NCBI GenBank assembly: GCA_003217735.2
Contig: CP031585.1
Location: 2,653,501 to 2,717,500, forward strand
Length of the DNA: 64,000 bases
Origin: Marinibacterium anthonyi
GTDB lineage: Bacteria > Pseudomonadota > Alphaproteobacteria > Rhodobacterales > Rhodobacteraceae
Reading direction: 5' to 3'
This document shows, in pieces, positions 24,789 through 31,975 of this stretch (positions are counted from its first letter, which is position 1; each line of letters begins with the position of its first letter). The notes beneath the pieces were generated by a model, which worked only from the letters and a program-made list of their open reading frames with translations, did no database searches and was not told the origin of the DNA. A program made the position numbers and the translations under genes.

Positions 24789-24926
24789 CGGCGCCGTGAG
24801 GCCCCGGCCGACAGGCCGGGGCCCGCCCGCCAATCCGGGCAACCGAATCAGTTTTCCCGTTTGGCGGTGCCAAGACGAAAACGCGATATAAACGCAGAAG
24901 AATTCCGGTGGAGATTCTCCCAAGAG

Positions 24927-24960
24927 CGACTATAATAGTCGTAGTTCTGGCGTGCACGCC
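24927..24960 (+). promoter_or_regulatory. Twin palindromes with a -10 box before the XRE-type gene
   Basis: CGACTATAATAGTCG (24927-24941) is a perfect palindrome that contains TATAAT. GGCGTGCACGCC (24949-24960) is a second perfect palindrome just downstream. The gene at 24984 encodes a helix-turn-helix protein. Operator and -10 overlap suggests autorepression. Confidence 0.55.
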
Positions 24961-24983
24961 GGGCCGGATGGGAGGTGATCTGC

Positions 24984-25232
24984 ATGATCACCGCCCGACA
25001 ATCGCGGGCCGCGCGTGCGCTTCTTGGCTGGACACAGGAGCAGCTTGCGGATGAGGCCCGGGTATCTTTGACCGCGCTCAAGCGTCTCGAATCCGAAAGC
25101 GGACTCGAGGTCTACGAGACCACGCGCGATCAGGTTCGACGGGCGTTCGAAGCGAGTGGCATTCTGCTCCTGAACTCCGACCAGGGGATTGGAGTGATGC
25201 ATGTTCAGGCGAAGGCCGTCCCGAAGGGCTGA
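24984..25232 (+). CDS. XRE-type helix-turn-helix regulator
   Basis: An 82-residue protein with an HTH of the Cro/C1 type (about residues 10-45, ALLGWTQEQLADEARVSLTALKRLE). The ATG at 24984 has GGGAGGTG about 7 bases upstream. Similar small regulators sit upstream of the replication and transfer genes of alphaproteobacterial ICEs and are thought to control them. The palindromes at 24927-24960 are probable operators. Confidence 0.85.
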   Translation: MITARQSRAARALLGWTQEQLADEARVSLTALKRLESESGLEVYETTRDQVRRAFEASGILLLNSDQGIGVMHVQAKAVPKG

Positions 25233-25325
25233 GTTTTCCGGCACGTCTCCCCGAAGAGGGACGCCCGCCGTCGCCATGCTCACAAGAAGATCGAACAACC
25301 GTGCTAAACCTGCTGGCAAACCGCA

Positions 25326-25601
25326 ATGGGGTTGCGCGTGAGGGTAGGCGAATTGCAGGAAGTACCGCCGCAAGGGGCCGTGGTGACGGATTATGACCTT
25401 CGTCACATGACGCAGTATATGCGTCTGCTTGATGCTGCAGGCGAGGGCGCGAGCTGGCAGGAGGCGGCGCAGATCATCCTGGGGCTCGATACGCAGAAAG
25501 AGCCTGAGCGGGCGCGCCTGGTCCATGATACCCATCTTGAACGCGCGCGCTGGCTGAGTTCCGAGGGCTATCGGCAGTTGGCGGCGGGGCGCACCGGCTG
25601 A
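25326..25601 (+). CDS. DUF2285 domain-containing protein (short form)
   Basis: A 91-residue protein with the DUF2285 pattern: VVTDYDLRHMTQYMRLLDAAGEGASWQEAAQIILGLD, then EPERARLVHDTHLERARWLSSEGYR. The family is thought to bind DNA and is a standard neighbour of repA and relaxase genes on these elements. It probably regulates the transfer or replication genes. Start ATG at 25326. Confidence 0.82.
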   Translation: MGLRVRVGELQEVPPQGAVVTDYDLRHMTQYMRLLDAAGEGASWQEAAQIILGLDTQKEPERARLVHDTHLERARWLSSEGYRQLAAGRTG

Positions 25602-26316
25602 GAAGGTGATGCGTGCCACGCATCACCTGATGCCTTAGGGCGGACTTCCCAAGTGATTGATCTCTCGGAATCCTTTTCCTGAGATCAACCCAGGGGAGAG
25701 GCGATGCCATGCAACCCGACCGCTCGAATTGGCGTGACCAGGCGGCCTATGACTATCTCGATGATCTGGCCGCGCCGGAACTCGGCTGGGAATGCCTGCG
25801 CCGCAATCCCGAGTATCAAAATGACTATGCAGAACTTGCAGGGGGACCACCTGAGAGGGTTGACCTGAGAAATCAGGTCGGCCGTCGATGGGGTCTGTGC
25901 TTTCCCGATACGGCCCGGTCTGAGCGCGACTGTTGCAGAGATATTCTGGCGCCCCGAAATCGATACCAGCGCCGTGGTTCTTGCGGTCGCCCCCGAAGCA
26001 CTCGCCGGAGAGACTGATACTCCCGGCGGTGAGATAGTCGCCCCGAAGGGCCGGGCATCCCCCATTGGTAAGCACCTCCGCCACAGGCTGCCGGACGGAA
26101 CATACCTGCATCTCGTCGCTCCTCTGAAAGACCGTGGTCGGCTCGTTGCCACTGTTCCTCTCGGCCCTGAGGGCCTTGATCGCATGGAGGCGATCCAGCG
26201 GCTCCTCGCGGACCAGCACCGCCGTCGATCAATCCCCCGCGACACCCGTCTGACCGTGCAGCAGAAAGCGCGGCTGCGGCGTGTCCTCCAGGCCTCCGAC
26301 GCCGCCTTCGACGGCG

Positions 26317-26324
26317 CGACCCAG
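26317..26324. repeat. 8-bp target duplication flanking the IS256 element
   Basis: CGACCCAG occurs at 26317-26324 and again at 27727-27734, exactly bordering the terminal inverted repeats of the element. Confidence 0.85.
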
Positions 26325-27726
26325 GGTAGTGCCCCGGGAGATGGTGTAGGAATTGGCGTCCACCCGCTTCTTCATAGCTGGTGTCGCTCGTTCACTGAGC
26401 GGCAATCATCGTCGCCGCGTCTGGATCGTTACACATGGCCGTCAGCTTTTCCACCGGCATGTAGCGGCGCGAGACGGCCCACTCATCATTTTGCTCCAGC
26501 ATGAGCGCCCCTACGAGACGAACGACGGCCTCGCGGTTCGGGAATATCCCGACGACGTTGGTCCGCCGTTTGATCTCCTTGTTGACGCGCTCCAGCGGGT
26601 TGGTGCTGTGCAGCTTCGAGCGCAGGCTTTCGTCGAAGGCCATGTAGGCGAGGACGTCGTGCTCGGCCTCGTCCATGAGCTCGGCGACATCCCGGAACCG
26701 GTCACGAAGATTGTCGGCCACCTCGCGCCAGCGGGCATGAGCCTGATCGCGGTCCTTCTCGGCGAAGACGGTCTTCACCACGGCGCTGACCACCGGCTTG
26801 TTGGCCTTGCTCACGCGGGCCAGGAGGTTGCGCTGGAAATGCACGCGGCAGCGCTGCCATCCAGCCCCCAGAACCTTGCGTGCGGCGGCTTTAAGCCCCT
26901 CATGGGCATCGCTGATCACCAGCTGCACGCCGCGCAGCCCGCGACGCGTGAGGGACCGCAGGAAGTCGGCCCAGAATGTCTCGGCTTCGGAGGGCATGAC
27001 CGTAATACCGAGTATCTCGCGGCGGCCGTCTGAGTTGACTGCGACGGCCACTATCACCGCCATCGAGACGATCCGCCCGCCTTCGCGCAGCTTCACATAG
27101 GTGGCGTCCAGCCACAGGAAGGGCCAGTCGCCTTCCAGGGGCCGGTTGAGGAAGGCCTGCACCCGTTCGTCGATCTCCTCGCAAAGCCGCGAAACCTGGC
27201 TCTTCGAGGTGCCGGTCAGCCCCATGGCGCGCACCAGATCATCGACGGCGCGGGTGGAGACACCGTGAATGTATGCTTCCTGCACGACAGCCATCAGCGC
27301 CTTCTCGGCAGTCCGTCGCGGTTCCAGGAAAGTCGGGAAGTAACTGCCCTTGCGCAGTTTGGGGATGTTCAGGCCGATGGTGCCTGCCCGGGTATCCCAC
27401 TGGCGCGGCCGGTAGCCGTTACGCTGGTTCTCCCGCTCCGAGCTGCGCTCGCCATGTCCGGCGCCGCACATGGCAGACACCTCGATGTCCATCAGCCGCT
27501 GTGCGGCGTCCTGGATCAGCTCGCGCAGAAAATCCGCGTCATCGCTCTTGGCGATCACGCCCGGAAGATCGATCATGGTCTCGGTCATCGTGCTTTCCTT
27601 CGTTGTCGTCGGTCGTTGAACAACCTCAGACTACGAAGAAGTGCGGTGGCCGCCAGCCCGGCCGCGCGCTGCGCTACGCCGAAGGCTTCGCGCGCGGCCT
27701 CCTACACCACCCCGTGGGGCACTACC
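26325..27726 (-). mobile_element. IS256-family insertion sequence
   Basis: A complete 1402-bp element. Terminal inverted repeats begin GGTAGTGCCCC at the left (26325) and, read inward from 27726, GGTAGTGCCCC at the right, with imperfect matching over about 27 bases (also GGTGTAGGA). The flanking 8-bp duplication CGACCCAG is the size expected of the family. A single transposase gene lies on the minus strand. It interrupts a DUF6499/DUF2285 gene. Confidence 0.88.
26392..27588 (-). CDS. IS256-family transposase
   Basis: A 398-residue mutator-type transposase. The DDE triad is visible: first Asp in FLWLDATYVKLREG, second in LVISDAHEGL, and the Glu in PLERVNKEIKRRTNVVGIFPN. The typical CRVHFQRN motif lies between the last two. 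The length is normal for the family and no frameshift is seen. It would catalyse movement of the element at 26325-27726. Confidence 0.93.
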   Translation of the reverse strand: MTETMIDLPGVIAKSDDADFLRELIQDAAQRLMDIEVSAMCGAGHGERSSERENQRNGYRPRQWDTRAGTIGLNIPKLRKGSYFPTFLEPRRTAEKALMAVVQEAYIHGVSTRAVDDLVRAMGLTGTSKSQVSRLCEEIDERVQAFLNRPLEGDWPFLWLDATYVKLREGGRIVSMAVIVAVAVNSDGRREILGITVMPSEAETFWADFLRSLTRRGLRGVQLVISDAHEGLKAAARKVLGAGWQRCRVHFQRNLLARVSKANKPVVSAVVKTVFAEKDRDQAHARWREVADNLRDRFRDVAELMDEAEHDVLAYMAFDESLRSKLHSTNPLERVNKEIKRRTNVVGIFPNREAVVRLVGALMLEQNDEWAVSRRYMPVEKLTAMCNDPDAATMIAAQ

Positions 27727-28030
27727 CGACCCAGCAGCAGATTGCCGAGGTCTTGTTCCGTACCGGTCACCTGGATCGCGATGAATGGCAGGTCTCCTCA
27801 GCCCGTTTTGCCGTCTCCAGTCTCCTTCGTGAGGGGCGTGACCTGATCGCCGGCGGCTATCGCAAGCTTCTGCGTCACCAGCGCCGCCTCTAGGTCGGCG
27901 ATCCCGCGCCGCGGTGTGCGAATTTACCCCTGCCAACTCCCCACTGCATCTGACCGGGCGCGCTTCGCCATCGTGACCGTCATCAGCCGCTGTTTCGCGG
28001 CACTGGTCACACACAGCAGGGAGACGCCCG

Positions 28031-28312
28031 ATGTCCGCCATCTCAACCGAACTTCCCCCGCGCTATCTGCGCACCAAGGAAGCCGCGCAGTTCCTGAGCC
28101 TGTCGGCTCGGACGCTGGAGAAGCACAGGACCTACGGCACCGGTCCCGCCTACCACAAGCTGGGCGGACGTGTGGTCTACGCGATCGAGGACCTGCAGGC
28201 CTGGGTCGGACGCGGCGCTGTCACCTCGACCTCCGATCCGCGCGGACAGGTGCTGCCGGCGAAACGCCACACGCTCGCCAATCTCCAGCAGCCCGACCGC
28301 TTCGTGCGCTGA
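28031..28312 (+). CDS. Helix-turn-helix (AlpA/excisionase-like) protein
   Basis: A 93-residue protein with a MerR/AlpA-like winged HTH: YLRTKEAAQFLSLSARTLEKHRTYG, then GPAYHKLGGRVVYAIEDLQAWV. It lies 18 bases upstream of repA, the usual position in these elements. It may regulate replication or act as a recombination directionality factor; its position next to repA favours regulation. Confidence 0.85.
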   Translation: MSAISTELPPRYLRTKEAAQFLSLSARTLEKHRTYGTGPAYHKLGGRVVYAIEDLQAWVGRGAVTSTSDPRGQVLPAKRHTLANLQQPDRFVR

Positions 28313-28330
28313 CGTAGCGGCAATGCCGTC

Positions 28331-29503
28331 ATGACCGATGGACGCAAACCCCGCTCCGAGCGTGGGCAGCTCGATCTGTTCCGCGCGCTGCCCGGCGACA
28401 TCGCCCCAAGAGATGCGCAGGACCTCATGGCCTATCCCTTCTTCTCCCTCGCCAAGTCGAAGCGCGTTGCGCCGATCGACTTTGCCGCTGGCAGCGTCAG
28501 CATCCGGGTCGAGGCGGTTCCCGATCACGGCATGGCCACGATCTGGGATGCCGACATACTGATCTGGGCCGCGAGCCAGATCGTCGAGGCGCGTGACGCG
28601 GGGCTGCGCACCTCCCGGCTGATGGCCGCCACCCCTTACGAGATCCTCACCTATGTCGGTCGCGGAACCAGTGCGCGGGATTACCAGCGCCTGAAGGCGG
28701 CGCTGGATCGTCTGCAGTCGACGACAATCTCCACCTCGATCCGCCAGCCTGCGGAGGGACGCCGCCATCGTTTCTCCTGGATCAACGAATGGCAGGAGCG
28801 CAGCGACAGGGAGGGGCGCCCGGATGGTATCGAGCTGATCGTGCCTGACTGGTTTTACCAGGCGGTACTCGACAATGCGCTCATCCTCACCATCGACCGG
28901 GCGTATTTCGACCTGACCGGCGGGCTCGACCGCTGGCTGTATCGCCTGGTGCGCAAGCACGGTGGCCGCCAGCGCGATGGCTGGCGTTTCGACTTCCGTC
29001 ATCTTCACCAGAAGTCCGGGGCACTGTCGCCCTTCAAGCGGTTTGCCTTCGAGCTTCGCGACATCATCCGGCGGCAGCCGCTGCCGGGCTATACGCTGTT
29101 TCTCGAGACTGAAGTTGGTGGCCGCAAACTGCTGGCCTTCGAGCCTGCGCCGGGCTGTGGAAAACCTGTGAATGCGCTCGTGCTATCGGGAACCCGGACT
29201 ATCGTGCCATCAGGAACCGGGGTCTCGTGCTATCAGGAGCCCAAACAGGGTGTAATACACGGAAGCAAAAGCGGAAATCGCGCCCTTAACTTAGAGTCTA
29301 ACGAAGACTCTAACTTTGAAGAGCGCGCGGATGGTGTGGAGAACATCATCCGCAGCGCAGCCGGGAGCCTTCGAAAGGCTGAGAAACCGGACGCATCGAG
29401 CATGCCTGGCGCTGCCGGATCGCTCCCGGACAGCCCCGCCTCCGACACGGTCCGTCGCCCCGTCTTGGCACGCCTTCCACTCGATCCGCCGGGAGGTCGG
29501 TGA
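28331..29503 (+). CDS. repA: Replication initiator protein A
   Basis: A 390-residue initiator of the alphaproteobacterial RepA/RPA type: GQLDLFRALPGDIAPRDAQDLMAYPFFSLAKSKR, WDADILIWAASQIVEARDAG, TPYEILTYVGRGTSARDYQRLKAALDRL and GGLDRWLYRLVRKHGGRQ, with winged-helix DNA-binding folds. It would bind iterons and start replication of the circular form. Three 17-bp direct repeats and a 9-bp inverted repeat lie inside its own 3' half, so the origin may be intragenic. The low-complexity tail (after about residue 270) is not conserved. The stop overlaps the next ATG. Confidence 0.9.
   Translation: MTDGRKPRSERGQLDLFRALPGDIAPRDAQDLMAYPFFSLAKSKRVAPIDFAAGSVSIRVEAVPDHGMATIWDADILIWAASQIVEARDAGLRTSRLMAATPYEILTYVGRGTSARDYQRLKAALDRLQSTTISTSIRQPAEGRRHRFSWINEWQERSDREGRPDGIELIVPDWFYQAVLDNALILTIDRAYFDLTGGLDRWLYRLVRKHGGRQRDGWRFDFRHLHQKSGALSPFKRFAFELRDIIRRQPLPGYTLFLETEVGGRKLLAFEPAPGCGKPVNALVLSGTRTIVPSGTGVSCYQEPKQGVIHGSKSGNRALNLESNEDSNFEERADGVENIIRSAAGSLRKAEKPDASSMPGAAGSLPDSPASDTVRRPVLARLPLDPPGGR
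29178..29241 (+). repeat. Three iteron-like direct repeats inside repA
   Basis: Three 17-bp copies of TCGTGCTATCAGGAACC lie at 29178-29194, 29202-29218 and 29225-29241, with one to two mismatches each. They are spaced 24 and 23 bp, about two helical turns. That phasing is typical of initiator-binding iterons. Confidence 0.65.
29291..29313. repeat. Perfect inverted repeat in an AT-rich patch inside repA
   Basis: TTAGAGTCT (29291-29299) and AGACTCTAA (29305-29313) are perfectly complementary around a 5-base spacer. They lie 50 bp after the iterons in a locally AT-rich stretch. It may be part of the origin or a regulator site. Confidence 0.55.
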
Positions 29504-30024
29504 TGAGTGTCATTCTGAGGCCCGGCAAATCATCCGCGAATGAGGCTTCGTCGCTCAGCTTCGACGACATGACCCGCGTCGAATTGATCTGGCTGGAGAA
29601 GCAGACCGAGTTCTGGATCCGGTTCGGCAACGGGGCAGGGGAGCAGGTCCTGGACCGCAGCCGACGTGTGGTCTTCTTCATGCCGGGTTCTGTCTTCGCC
29701 TTCGTCCGCTGGGCCACGAATGACTATGGAACCGTCGTCTCGCGCATCGACATCGTGCGTGCAGTCGCGCCCGGCTGTGCCTGTCAGACGCTGCCCTTCG
29801 TGCGTCCCGGTGCCGAGATTTTGTTGAAAATCGAAGGCTGGCCCAAGGTCGAAGAGGTCCTGCGCCATATCGATGCAACCGAGAGTCTCGGCATCGATGC
29901 CGCCGACGTCGATCCCGATCACTGGCGCCATGTCGCCCACTGGATGAAGGCGGGCGAAGCGCCGCGATCCTATACGGCGGAACGCCATGCCGCATGGCTC
30001 CGGCGTCGGGAGACCGGAAAATGA
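29503..30024 (+). CDS. DUF2840 domain-containing protein
   Basis: A 173-residue protein of the DUF2840 family: TRVELIWLEKQTEFWIRFG, QVLDRSRRVVFFMPGSVFAFVRW, NDYGTVVSRIDIVRAV and an HWRHVAHWMKAG segment near the end. Its function is unknown, but it regularly accompanies repA and traF in these conjugation loci. ATG 29503 overlaps the repA stop, and its stop overlaps the traF start (ATGA). In most relatives that I recall, a parA gene stands between repA and this gene; it is missing here. Confidence 0.87.
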   Translation: MSVILRPGKSSANEASSLSFDDMTRVELIWLEKQTEFWIRFGNGAGEQVLDRSRRVVFFMPGSVFAFVRWATNDYGTVVSRIDIVRAVAPGCACQTLPFVRPGAEILLKIEGWPKVEEVLRHIDATESLGIDAADVDPDHWRHVAHWMKAGEAPRSYTAERHAAWLRRRETGK

Positions 30025-30563
30025 CCCGTGCCCGCTACATTTTGGCGACGGTCGCGGCGCTCGCCACCGTCATCGCCGGCAGCATGCCGGCTGTGCCACG
30101 GCTGGTCTGGAACGCCTCGGCCAGCGTGCCGATTGGTTTCTACACCATCGCGCCGGCGGAGCGGCTCAAGGTGCCAGATCTGGTCGCCGTCATGCCGCCC
30201 GAACCCTTTGCAGGTTTCATGGTCGCGCGCGGCTATGTCGGTCGCAATGTGCCGATCCTGAAGCACGTCACCGGGCTGCCGGGACAACGGGTCTGCCGTG
30301 ACGGCGCCGGGATCACCCTCGATGGCAGGCACCTGGGGGAGGCGCGAGAGCGCGACAGCCAGGGCCGTGATCTTCCCGTCTGGCAGGGTTGCCGCACCAT
30401 CGTAGAAGGCGAGGTCTTCCTGATGAACCCGGCGGTCGCTGACAGTTTCGACGGCCGCTACTTCGGCCCGTTCCCGACCTCGGCGGTGATCGGTCGGGCC
30501 AGTCCACTGTTCACCGATGAGGGTGGCGATGGCCGCCTCGTCTGGCACGCGCCGGAGCGGTGA
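30021..30563 (+). CDS. traF: TraF-like S26-family signal peptidase
   Basis: A 180-residue membrane-anchored peptidase. An N-terminal hydrophobic segment (about 5-28) is followed by SVPIGFYTI, which carries the catalytic serine, and ILKHVTGLPGQRVC, which carries the lysine of the Ser-Lys dyad. The end has RYFGPFPTSAVIGRASPL. TraF of IncP-type systems processes and cyclises the TrbC pilin, so it should act on the TrbC encoded at 49318. The start at 30021 overlaps the DUF2840 stop. Confidence 0.9.
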   Translation: MTRARYILATVAALATVIAGSMPAVPRLVWNASASVPIGFYTIAPAERLKVPDLVAVMPPEPFAGFMVARGYVGRNVPILKHVTGLPGQRVCRDGAGITLDGRHLGEARERDSQGRDLPVWQGCRTIVEGEVFLMNPAVADSFDGRYFGPFPTSAVIGRASPLFTDEGGDGRLVWHAPER

Positions 30564-30629
30564 CGCGCGTCCATGGCGGGACGTGCGAGCGGTCCGCCTC
30601 CCATTCACCGCATGAGGAAGGAGCTTCCA

Positions 30630-30965
30630 ATGCCACAGATCGGCCAGTTCACACGCACCCCGTCCGGCTATTCCGGACAGCTTCGCACACTCTCGCTCGA
30701 CCTGGAACTGACCTTTGTTCCAACCAATAACGTCGATACCGAGAAGGCTCCTGCCTATCGTATCCACCTCGGTGACGGGGACGGTCCGGAGGTTGGCGCG
30801 GGCTGGAAACACACCGGCGAAACCGCAGGAGCGTTCGTTTCGGTCCTGCTCGATGATCCGGTTTTCCGGCATCCGATCCGCGCCCGCCTGTTCCAGTCGG
30901 ATGAGGAGGGCAGGGACTGGGGGTTGCACTGGACCCGCCCGAAGAAGCGCGACGAGCAGGACTGA
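30630..30965 (+). CDS. DUF736 family protein (copy 2)
   Basis: A 111-residue DUF736 protein: MPQIGQFTRTPSGYSGQLRT, then APAYRIHLGDGDGPEVGAGW, VLLDDPVFRHPIRARLF and WGLHWTRPKK. It is a divergent paralogue of the copy at 24465. GGAG precedes the ATG at 30630 by about 6 bases. Its conserved position between traF and the transglycosylase gene suggests a role linked to conjugation, but the function is unknown. Confidence 0.9.
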   Translation: MPQIGQFTRTPSGYSGQLRTLSLDLELTFVPTNNVDTEKAPAYRIHLGDGDGPEVGAGWKHTGETAGAFVSVLLDDPVFRHPIRARLFQSDEEGRDWGLHWTRPKKRDEQD

Positions 30966-30967
30966 CG

Positions 30968-31732
30968 ATGATCGCGTCCTGCACCCGTCCCGCCTCGGGG
31001 AGAGGTGGCATCTGCCACCGCATTCTCCTCCTTCTTCTTTCCGGGCTCTTCCTCCCGGTCACCGCCACCCAGCCGCTCCTGGCGCAATCCGGTGTGCCCG
31101 AACACGCAATTGCCGTGCATCCCTACGCCGCACAAGTCACCGAGGCATCGCAGCGCTTCGGCATTCCGACGACATGGATCATGGCCGTGATGCGGGCAGA
31201 GAGTGCGGGCGATCTGCGTGCGGTTTCTTCCGCTGGCGCGATGGGGCTGATGCAGGTCATGCCCGACACCTGGGCCGGGCTGCGTATCCGTCATGGTCTT
31301 GGCCGAGACCCTTTCGAGCCGCATGACAACATCCTCGCGGGAACGGCCTATCTGCGCGAGATGTGGGACCGTTATGGCAATGTCGCGGCGATGCTGGCGG
31401 CCTATAACGCCGGTCCCGCCCGCTACGACGAATACCGTTTGGCGGATCGTCCTCTGCCCGCCGAGACACGCGCCTATGTCGCTGCGCTTGCGCCCGCTCT
31501 GCTTGGTGAGCGACCATCGGGCGGCACTGTTGCTGCAGCTCAGCCGCTCGACTGGCGCGAGGCGGCGATCTTTGTCACCCGCGACGACGGCGCGTCTGCG
31601 ACCGATCCTGTGTGGCCTCACCGGACCGTCGGCGGCGCTGCTTCACCTGTCCCGGCGCTGCCGCAGGCGGGCCTCACCCCGCGATCTGAGGCCCGCTTTG
31701 TCCAGCCGGAGACTGGTGAGGCCCGGCCATGA
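30968..31732 (+). CDS. Lytic transglycosylase (conjugation-associated)
   Basis: A 254-residue SLT-type transglycosylase. A signal segment (about 18-40, HRILLLLLSGLFLPV) exports it. The catalytic glutamate lies in MAVMRAESAGD, followed by GAMGLMQVMPDTW and AAYNAGPARYD. It would open the peptidoglycan for the mating channel, like VirB1 or TrbN. It lies 2 bases after the DUF736 stop, in the traF operon. Confidence 0.92.
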   Translation: MIASCTRPASGRGGICHRILLLLLSGLFLPVTATQPLLAQSGVPEHAIAVHPYAAQVTEASQRFGIPTTWIMAVMRAESAGDLRAVSSAGAMGLMQVMPDTWAGLRIRHGLGRDPFEPHDNILAGTAYLREMWDRYGNVAAMLAAYNAGPARYDEYRLADRPLPAETRAYVAALAPALLGERPSGGTVAAAQPLDWREAAIFVTRDDGASATDPVWPHRTVGGAASPVPALPQAGLTPRSEARFVQPETGEARP

Positions 31733-31833
31733 TCCGCGCGACGACACTTCGCATTCTATCGTGCTCTGGCGTGCGTTTGAGGGGACGGCCGGTGGTGGCG
31801 GGCACCACGACCGAAGGATGGCAGGATAAAAGG

Positions 31834-31919
31834 GCGCACGGTGCGCGACGGTTGGGCGGTTGTTTTTGTTCATGTTTTTGCTGCGATCCGCACCGTGTGG
31901 TGCGTGTTCGCACCGTGCG
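31834..31919. other. Inverted-repeat-rich region before the relaxase (candidate oriT)
   Basis: The 243-bp gap between the transglycosylase and the relaxase holds a 13-bp palindrome GCGCACGGTGCGC (31834-31846). It also holds an inverted repeat CGCACC/GGTGCG (31889-31904) and a second CGCACCGTGCG (31909-31919), all built on a CGCACCGTG core, plus a T-rich tract between. Transfer origins usually lie next to the relaxase gene and contain such repeats. No nick site can be assigned from the sequence alone, and a regulator operator is an alternative. Confidence 0.45.
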
Positions 31920-31975
31920 AGATGTACCCAACATTTTGATCTTTTGCGATGTTTCACACTGTGCGGGGAATTCCC

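Larger units (their letters stand above)
25709..27893 (+). pseudogene. DUF6499/DUF2285 regulator broken by a frameshift and an IS256 insertion
   Basis: The first part (from ATG 25709) reads MQPDRSNWRDQAAYDYLDDL, the DUF6499 type, up to RRWGLCFPD. The frame then shifts by one near 25905-25912 to RPGLSATVAEIFWRPEID and continues to RVLQASDAAFDGATQ at 26324. There an IS256-family element is inserted. After removing the element and one copy of the 8-bp duplication, the frame resumes QQIAEVLFRTGHLDRDEW and ends at 27893 with GGYRKLLRHQRRL, a DUF2285 C-terminus. The intact protein would be roughly 260 residues. It is inactive here unless the frameshift is a sequencing error and the element excises. 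Confidence 0.82.
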
